A DNA stretch of 64,000 nucleotides, taken from NCBI GenBank assembly GCA_951799445.1, contig OX637296.1, positions 22,010,001 through 22,074,000 on the forward strand, given 5' to 3'. The DNA is from Pseudisothecium myosuroides (Eukaryota; Streptophyta; Bryopsida; Hypnales; Lembophyllaceae). Positions 56,917 to 64,000 of this stretch are shown piece after piece; positions within the stretch are counted from its first letter, which is position 1; each line of letters begins with the position of its first letter. Below the pieces are notes generated by a model. The model saw nothing but the letters and a program-made list of their open reading frames with translations, was not told where the DNA came from and did not search any database. The translations under genes and the position numbers were made by a program.

Positions 56917-58655
56917 ATTTCTCTCAGATTTCTCTCATTACTAGACCAATGAAATTTCTACTTCATACCCACCCTGTTGAAAATTTGCACAAGGCAAGCA
57001 GTGAGCATTATCGGTCTTACTCTGCCTCTCCTTAACCAATTGAAACATGCCAAGACGGCAAAACTCTCCTGCATTGAGATTATGAGTTCGGAGATCCTGC
57101 TAAGTATGTCTGAATCTGAGTTGCAAAGCCTGCTCCTTGTGATGCAGATTTAGGCTATGATTGAACTTATATGTTCCTGTTCATTGACACATTGCAAATG
57201 TTACGTATGATTAGTGGATTCAACATGAAAGAACAGTGTGAAGAATATATGCCAAGGCTCAGACAACCGTCAAGTTCACTTTCTGAATGCTAACTAAACT
57301 TAAGTTACTGCGTGCAACGTGCATTCAACAGATAACCTACTGACTACTCAACCCGCTTTAGGCTTTAGCCAGCCCTCACACTTTTCTTTCTTGTTCATTT
57401 GCTACTGATCGAGCTGAAGACTTGAAGTTACTGACCACTTGAATGTTTTGGTTTGATTCACATGTCTTGCGCTTACATTACAAGTATCAAAGTGACTGTG
57501 CTTTAGCTGCTATAGAGTATGGCTTGATTGTCAATTTTTTACGAAGAGTCAGTGTTGCTAAGGCTTTTGACTCCCTTTCCTGACCCGCCCATACTAAATG
57601 GACAACGGCCACTCTTCATTCAAAATTGGCATCAGAAACAACAGGGACTACTCTTTTAATGGGCACAGATATGTGAAACCAAAGCAAGTGATCAGTGACT
57701 TCATCAGCTCAGAGCTGTAGCCATGAACAGGAACAGGAAAGTGAGAAGCATGGCTAAAGAGGATTGAGTTGTCAATAGGTGACCTGTTGAATGTTGGGTG
57801 CACGTGCTAAGTTAATTAGCCTAGCAGCCAGAAAGTGAACATGAAGGTTGAATCTTGGAATTAAATGTCATACTAGACTTCACTATTTTTGTATTTGCAA
57901 CTATTGATCGAGACTAGCCCCACAATTCCTACGATCATGCACAATGTGTGAATGAACATTTAGCTGAGCAGAAATGTTGAATCATAGCCAACATCCTCAA
58001 CATCACAAGCAGCAAAGGCATGGCCAGACTTACTGTAAGTTATTAGGATCTCGGAACTCATACCCATCAGAACAAGCTGGGACAACACCAAGTCTCATTC
58101 AATCCTCTGCATGAGCAAGGAAGCATCAATCCTGCAAAACTTTCACAAGTGTTCGTAGGTGCAGACTGTTTCAGATACGGACAGAATCATCAAATGGCAA
58201 GACTGAAAACATGAGACTGGCTCCAACACGAAACTTACATGGTGAAAATGGAGACAAGCACTCCAATAATAGTTTTGATTTCAAGATGCACAGGCTGAAT
58301 CAAGTTGTGAAGTTTGAAACTGGTTCATCACGCATCAGGAGGGATTCCAGGAACCAGGTTTTTTTGGGGTTTTTTTTTTCATTTTTTTATGAAGTGCCGA
58401 AGTGGCAATATAAAACGTTTTAGTGGTGTTCCAAACTTTCTTAAGACTAAAATTTTTTATTTTCTTATGCAATTTCAATGTGCGTATTGAGAGACCACCA
58501 GAAGTGATTGTTGACAACTAATGTCCATTCAATATCAGCTTCCATAGATATTAATTTACCCGAGCCATGCTTTCATCCAACCTGACGGCTAACGTAGTTA
58601 ATTGAAGTTCATTCCTGCTAGTTGAAAGTTGACTTGAATATGCATAGATGAGGAG
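56917..58655. other. End of block 2 and flank
   Basis: 56917-58430 matches 24465-26025, with a single ATGGTGAA unit at 58239 where block 1 has seven. No gene is seen on either strand. 58431-58655 has no counterpart and no recognised content. Confidence 0.6.
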
Positions 58656-60260
58656 TTGTTGACACCAGGGGTCAGTATAATGGACGGGATCAGGTTCTTA
58701 ATGGTTTCAGTATCCTCTGCCCCTCAATGTGAACCTACTGTACCCCTTAATATGAATCTCACCGTTTGGCTTGTTGATCTTTGTGTAGAGGTGCATTCAT
58801 CCACATCCAGCATTGCGTTCTGCGAAGGGAGAAGCGCACTGTGAACTGTTGCTCCGCGAGTTGAATGGCGCCGCAAGGGTCGAGTGGCAGTTCGAGGACT
58901 TTTTGGACTCGGTGTTCCTGAGCTTGCGGTAATTGCTGGAGTGGCTGCACTTGTATTCGGGCCTAAGCAGCTCCCTGCCATCGGCAAGAGTCTTGGGAAG
59001 ACTGTGAAGAGCTTCCAAACGGTAAGCTCTCATCCTTTGATTCAGTAGTGTACGGATATGCACCTGAAAGCGTCCGATTAAGCACTGGCGAAATGGCGAG
59101 TTGTTTCTATTATTAGACTGCCTATTCTTTCTGTTCTATTTTGTTGGCTATTGAATGTAACTCGTCTTAGCATAAAATAGCACATAAGGTTTGGATACTG
59201 AACAAATTGGAGCTAGAGTTTCATGTTTCAACCATGTGTATTTGAGACCCTTTTTACACTTAAATAAATTGAGAAGCTTTTGGAGAGAAACATCTGACGT
59301 ACAGTCTACACTTAGATTGCGAAGCCTTGGAGAAAAACATGGGACAGTCCATGAATTGTCTTTGAAAGGCCAGGTTTTGGTGTTCATGGTCTTTGTAGGC
59401 AGTTTAAATTTGGAAGGGGTCACAAAAGTGTCCGATCTATGTATGTCTTCTAAATTGGTGTAGCTCATAATGTGACTTTCTTTTAAATGATTTGCTATAA
59501 GCCTTTTGGCCCAAGGGTCCCTGGAATTGTACTTAAGCCCAACCCTCTAGATGGGCTTCAGTGCATTTCCAGAGAACTCAAAATTTGTGCACTTTTTTGC
59601 TACGTAGAACAAGAGTATTTTGTCTATATATATCATTCTCTCTTGGGCTTAAATGTTTTTGAGTGGAAAGCTGAAAGTTTGCAATTGAAGGCTTTTGACC
59701 TCTAGTGTAAAGAGGCCCTTCGTCAAGATTGCTAGAATCCATATTGCCATTTTTGCGTCGTTCTCCAGCTCTTCATCGTTACTTAATAGACTTCTTAATA
59801 TGATTTCAAAACTCCTCCATGAAATGTATAATTGAAAGAATACAGCGCAGATTGCGTAGCCTGTGTCCATGTAGTCTGGTACTGTAAATGTGATGTAAAT
59901 TCTCGTGACAGACGCACGACTCCATCTCTAATTTCTCTCGTTTCTTGTTTAGTTTAATGATCTTAATAAATGGCAAAAGAGTTTACTGGATGTGGTTCTC
60001 TCGTTCAGATCACTTTTCTATTCTCCTGCTCAACTTCTGTCTTTGCTTACTCACCTTGGATTGTAATATGGTTTTCTGTTGACGCAGGCTGCGAAGGAGT
60101 TGAATCAGAAATCTCCAAGTCAAGGGATCCTGAGACTGAGAATCAGAGCAGTACTGCTATTGATGAGTCGCCAAAGGAGAAGACTATAACATCGACTCCT
60201 ATTGCCACGCCGAAAACTCTTCTCCCAAGTCCACTTGCACAGGAAGACCGGGGAGGGTAA
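58656..60260 (+). pseudogene. TATA: Chloroplast TatA/Tha4-type Tat translocase subunit, broken
   Basis: The first exon (to 59021) encodes the TatA hallmark GLGVPELAVIAGVAALVFGP, then KQLPAIGKSLGKTVKSFQ: one membrane helix, the FGP hinge and the amphipathic helix. TatA subunits form the channel of the thylakoid delta-pH-dependent Tat pathway. The intron runs 59022-60087 (GTAAGC...GACGCAG). Exon 2 begins AAKE, then needs a one-base shift near 60101 to continue as ESEISKSRDPETENQ...SPKEKT, the acidic C-tail, to TAA at 60258-60260. Upstream, a plausible transit-peptide frame from 58656 (STSSIAFCEGRSAL) ends in an in-frame TGA at 58842-58844 just before the mature part. Two lesions indicate a pseudogene, although sequence errors or an unseen upstream exon could account for them. 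Confidence 0.8.
59022..60087 (+). other. Intron of the TatA-like gene
   Basis: Donor G|GTAAGC after the FQ(T) codons and acceptor GACGCAG| before GCTGCGAAGGAG, preceded by TTTTCTGTT. It joins two exons of one TatA sequence in phase 0. Frames inside (59148-59870 and 59970 onward) are not conserved protein. The frame from 59970 runs into exon 2 by chance. Confidence 0.75.
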
Positions 60261-60281
60261 CGCCTCCCCGGTCTTCCTGTG
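60238..60281. repeat. Perfect 19-bp inverted repeat over the TatA stop codon
   Basis: Left arm CACAGGAAGACCGGGGAGG at 60238-60256 and its exact reverse complement at 60263-60281, separated by the six bases GTAACG. The stop codon TAA (60258-60260) is in the loop. It is GC-rich within AT-rich surroundings. No mismatch is present, which is unusual in a decaying gene. It has no target duplication that I can see. Confidence 0.95.
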
Positions 60282-62899
60282 TTGATAGTTGATGCCCTCT
60301 TTTGAAATCTGTAATATTATTCAGGCCTAGTCTTGACTTGAGGATGGTGCTGGCAAACTTTGCTGAAACATGTTTTTTCTCTTTGAAATGAGGATTTGTG
60401 TAAATGATGAGTTTTTAGCTTGAAACCACAATCGCATGTCTTCGTCATTCCTCTTTTTATGCTTTGATTCAAAGAGGTACAGACATTGTCACGAGACTTG
60501 TAGGAATATTTCTCCCACACAATTTCAATGAGTGAAAAAAGAAGTTTAGTACTCCCTCTATCCTGAAATAATTGTCCACTTTGAATGTCATGTTCTTTTA
60601 AGGTTGTTTTAGTAGGTCATATGGAGACTTCCTTGTGGCTAATTTTATTTAGATTGCAATGAATACATGCAATGTTCTTCATTGATTCCAGTGATATAAA
60701 ATTTGGAACCTTTCTTAATCATGTTTTTTACAAATATGATCAATGAAATAGGCCTAAGAAAATCTAAACAAAATTGTGAGCAATCATTTCGGGATGGAAG
60801 GTGTGACATTGAATGATTTTTTGTGCTCATTTTTATGATTGAATTATGATTGAAGATTCTTTAGTACTTAACTCTTAGCTTTTAAACCCTAAAAGAACAA
60901 GTATCCACTATGTGGAATATGAATGTTTTCACTAGAGCTAATTGTTGGAGCTATGGAAAATGGATGAAGTACATCCAAGTATGTTGAAATTTTTTTTTTG
61001 TCTATTTTTCAACAATGCAACTAGAGTGGTCATTTAGTGCTTTATGAATATTCTGTAAGGTTTAGAATGTGTTCATGAAAGGTTGACATCAAAATCTACA
61101 TCCACTTCCTTCTTGGATTCTTAAGGATCAACTCTTGAAGCCTTGAAGGGCATTTCTCGTCCGGGTTGGATCAAACTCTTTTAGATTTCTACATAAGAAC
61201 ATACATTTCAAAATTTATTATTTTCACATGTGGTAATATATGTCTAAAATTTAATCTTGTTTTTTTATAATTAAAAATATCAAGTTGAATTTTCTATGAT
61301 TAAAAAAAAAATTCTTGCAACAATTCCAATAATTACAAAAATGCTTAAAATAGTATGAGATTTAAAAAAATGGAAATAATAGTGACAAACATCACAATGT
61401 ACTTGATATTCTCTTTGAGCTCACTCCAAGAGACATTTGATAGTAAAAGTTCAAAAGTGGTATATTTTGAGCTTTCAAGATGCTATCTTCAAAGCCTTAC
61501 AAAAATTACAATATATTAACGATTTCAAAAAAACTCAAATGGAGTAAAAAGTAGATTATTGGAGCTACATTTTCTTAGTTAGGCTTGAAAATATTTAAAT
61601 TATAAAACTATGTGGAAATTCACATTTTGACTTTTAAAATGTATGTAGGGATTGCAATGTCCTTTTAGTGTTAAATGACCAAATGCTCCAAATTGACTCT
61701 TGAATTTCTAATTAAGAAGCTCTAACCCTGGAAGGACCGTTGAAATATAGTCAAATATCATTTTTGAGTCCAATTTAACCTTTCTGAATTATATTTGAAT
61801 ATCAATTTTTATTTTTTTTATTACATGACACTATAAATTGCTATGAGTGTAAAAAATTTCTATTCATTTTGTGAAAAAATTATATTTCTTATAATTTTTG
61901 TAGCAAAAAATGAGAATTAATTGTTGAATAGAAAAAAAATATGAATTTTTTTGAATTGGTTCAAATAAAAATAGCGGAAAATTTTATTATGTAATTATTT
62001 TGGCTTTACACCTAAAATAACCATGGCAATTACCTTCAAGTAAATGTTCACTACGCAACTTAATGTGTCTTCTATAACATTGATATACAAAATTTTGATA
62101 TTTTCCACATTTAAAATTTTTTATTTTCTATGCATGTTGATTTTTCATAAGTTCAATTCCGTTTTGCGGGAAAAATCAAATCATGATGGTTTTTTAATCC
62201 TAAAATGATGTTGAAGATTAAAAGTGTTCAATGGATGACTTTTTTTGTTATTGTAGAAATAAAGAATGTACCTATTAATCTAAATTTTGAATCATTTTTT
62301 TATTGAGTACCTACTACAAAGGCAATTTCCTTTCAAAATCAAGTAAAATATATAATTAAACTTACATATGAATAATAATTCATATTAGAGATTGATCCAT
62401 AAGTGAAAGTCAAAATGATCAAGAAACAATTTTTTTTAAATTTATATTCTATAATAATTTTAAAAGAAGAAAATACAAACGACAACATATATTGTTGTGA
62501 AACTTTGGATTTTTATACATAGAGCTTGTTGTTGCAATAATTCATGAAATTTGTAATTTAAAAAAATATTTAAATGGATTAGAAAAGGAACTTGAATATC
62601 AAGATTCATTTTTTAAATTTAAACCAAATACAAAAAATGTTTGTTTTGAAAATCCCAATCTAGTTTGACCAAGCTGCATCTATTTTCTTGACGTTGGAAT
62701 ATAACAAATGATACATAGAAAGAAAAAATTATGTTTTCAAAAAAGACTATTTTTTGGGGTCTGTTAGTTCCTGTTTAATTTCAAGTCATTTTAGATTATT
62801 CTTGGAGCAAGAAAATAATAGTATTTTAAGTGATGGCTTCTATTATTAAACGATTGAACAATTTTGATATGCATTGTTGCATGAGGTATTATGGCCTTG
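60282..62899. other. Spacer with no recognised gene
   Basis: Moderately AT-rich to 60900 and very AT-rich beyond. Apart from the Stowaway-like element at 60552 there is nothing I can identify. No frame over about 70 codons with protein-like character, no tRNA and no counterpart in the duplicated blocks. Confidence 0.6.
60552..60803. mobile_element. Stowaway-like MITE, decayed, about 250 bp
   Basis: The left end CTCCCTCTATCCTGAAATAA follows TA (60550-60551). The inverted right end is present but mutated (CAATCATTTCGGGATGGAAG). The interior has further inverted similarity (GACTTCC..., TTTAGATT / AATCTAAA). The right TA target is lost, so the end is approximate. Resembles the CTCCCTCYGT group. 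Confidence 0.75.
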
Positions 62900-64000
62900 A
62901 AGAAGATCTCAATTTAATTGGAGTTCAACTAACAAAATAAAGTGCATTTAGTCTAGTTTTCAATTCATCTAATAATTTTGGTAGATTTCTAAAAAATTCC
63001 AACCAATCAATAATTGGCATAAATGAAGAGGTTATTCAAGTAAAGTCCCTATATTTACTCTAAAAGAAAAGAACAAGTGACTCTAAAGCTACATACCTTT
63101 GATAGAAAGGAGACTTTATGGTAACTTTTACATATAAAGTGGGTCAAGGAAGAGGGTTGAAAGCTGTACATGGTAGAATTGAGTTTTGAGCAAGAAGGTT
63201 GGAATTGAGTTTTGAGCAGGAAGATGGGATGTTAGTTTTTGTTGTGGTAGTATAGGTAGAGTATGTTTGTAATTGTAAGGGAAGGGGAGGGGACAATTTT
63301 CATAACAATTGAAAGTAATAAAAAGTGAGAGGTCTTTTGGATTCACATAGAAAAAAGTAATTATTTTTTAAACATAAAGAAACTAATTGTTGAAGAACAC
63401 TTATAACTAGTGTTGAACATTTAATATTCAAATATTTTTTTGACATATTAAGTGATTGCATGAGGGTGGTATATCTTCTATAATTTATATGTTCATTGAA
63501 TTTTTAGTATTTGACCATTGCAAAATATTTTGCCTTTACCTTTTCAATACCTTATTGATTAATGTAAGATATTTTAAATGCAAATTGGATGGCCATTACT
63601 ATTATCACTGGAATTGTTATAATACATAATTATTTTCATCATCAAATCTCTAATTGTAAAGAAGAACAAAGTAAATGTTTTCTCTTGTCACTATTGTGAT
63701 CTTCATGTTTTCAATAAAAATTTACAAGTTTGTTATAATTTCTCTTTCTTTTGAAATATATCTCTTAAAATTGAAATTTATTTCCAAACTTTGATTGAGA
63801 ATATCTTAATTTGAAAGGATATCCTACATGAAATTAATATTTTGAATATTTTTCCAAGTGTGATGGGCGAATCAAACTAGAAAATATTCTTTGAGAAATT
63901 GCATTCGATACCATGTTGGTATATAAGGTAGGAACTCCTAAATGTGTTAGATGCTTAGAAGCGCCACTTAGACAAATGTTTACATTATGTACATCTCCTT
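62900..64000. repeat. Partial third copy of the A-type sub-unit tail
   Basis: From about 62900 the sequence matches 12720-14150 and 37070-39430 in direct orientation (GTTTTCAATTCATCTAATAA, then CTCTAAAAGAAAAGAA). It has no CACTA insertion. There is no BTB sequence upstream of it; homology begins just after the position of the BTB stop. It runs off the end of the window. The minus-strand frame 63128-63346 is a shadow of this repeat. Confidence 0.85.

Larger units (their letters stand above)
27605..58430 (+). repeat. Duplicated block 2 (sub-units 3 and 4)
   Basis: Direct duplicate of 2131-26025, expanded mainly by transposon insertions. Order: leader at 27605, P copy 3 at 30225, BTB-C at 35668, tail to about 39830, P copy 4 at 41083, BTB-D at 51473, and downstream region to 58430. 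Where block 1 has an insertion, block 2 usually shows the empty site, and the reverse. Both copies share the same premature stops in BTB-A/C. The right edge of homology is near 58430, opposite 26025. Confidence 0.88.

Noticed and set aside
58724..59063. Three overlapping minus-strand frames of 63-88 aa
   Set aside because: They are antisense to the TatA first exon, whose sense-strand motif is unmistakable.
1..64000. CRISPR array, phage or bacterial operon content
   Set aside because: No regularly spaced direct repeats with unique spacers and no bacterial gene organisation; direct repeats here are tandem or are transposon ends.
1..64000. tRNA or rRNA genes
   Set aside because: No cloverleaf with A/B boxes or rRNA core sequence was noticed by eye; a covariance-model search would be needed to be sure.

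Overview
This is a stretch of land-plant (embryophyte) nuclear DNA. The supports are a Ty1/copia retrotransposon remnant with its LTR, a chloroplast TatA/Tha4-type sequence split by an intron, plant-type BTB/POZ genes, Stowaway-like MITEs and many other non-autonomous DNA transposons in AT-rich, gene-poor sequence. The species cannot be named from the sequence. Nothing looks bacterial, organellar or CRISPR-like.

Layout. 1-2130 is the 3' part of a copia element, with a frameshifted pol and an intact 220-bp 3' LTR. About 2131-26025 (block 1) and about 27605-58430 (block 2) are direct duplicates of each other. Each block holds two older sub-units, and each sub-unit carries an unrecognised small gene family ('P family') followed 5-10 kb later by a plant BTB/POZ gene. 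P copies lie at 3867-4560, 16748-17236, 30225-30919 and 41083-41544. BTB copies lie at 11360-12682 (A), 22049-23386 (B), 35668-37010 (C) and 51473-53120 (D). Only B is an uninterrupted BTB reading frame. A and C share at least two premature stops, so they died before the block duplication. D died afterwards, when a 309-bp MITE entered its coding sequence. 26026-27604 is a spacer between the blocks. After block 2 come a broken TatA/Tha4 gene (58656-60260) with a perfect 19-bp palindrome over its stop codon, about 2.6 kb with no recognisable gene, and the start of a third partial copy of the sub-unit tail (about 62900-64000). The array probably continues to the right.

The most informative feature is the transposon record. 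Because almost every position exists in two or more paralogous copies, the unfilled copy of the block shows the empty site for most insertions, so element ends and target-site duplications (TSDs) can be read directly. This resolves CACTA elements (44552-47356, 37196-38466), TA-target elements with ends AGGTAGGGGG (29140-29434, 31492-31785), a Tourist-like element with TAA TSD (9826-10062), and a family with 3-bp TSDs and ends AGAGTTATTCG. It also resolves two families with 4-bp TSDs that fit no common plant superfamily: GGGTGATTGCAAGAAACAC ends at 7504, 45332 and 53242, and ATGGYSAATTTC-type ends at 23542 and 52199. The 44552 element is a three-level nest.

No new enzymatic or defence system is visible. 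The previously undescribed material most likely lies in the MITE families, the orphan P family and the duplicated BTB array. All alignments were made by eye, so no percent identities are given and boundaries may be off by a few bases.
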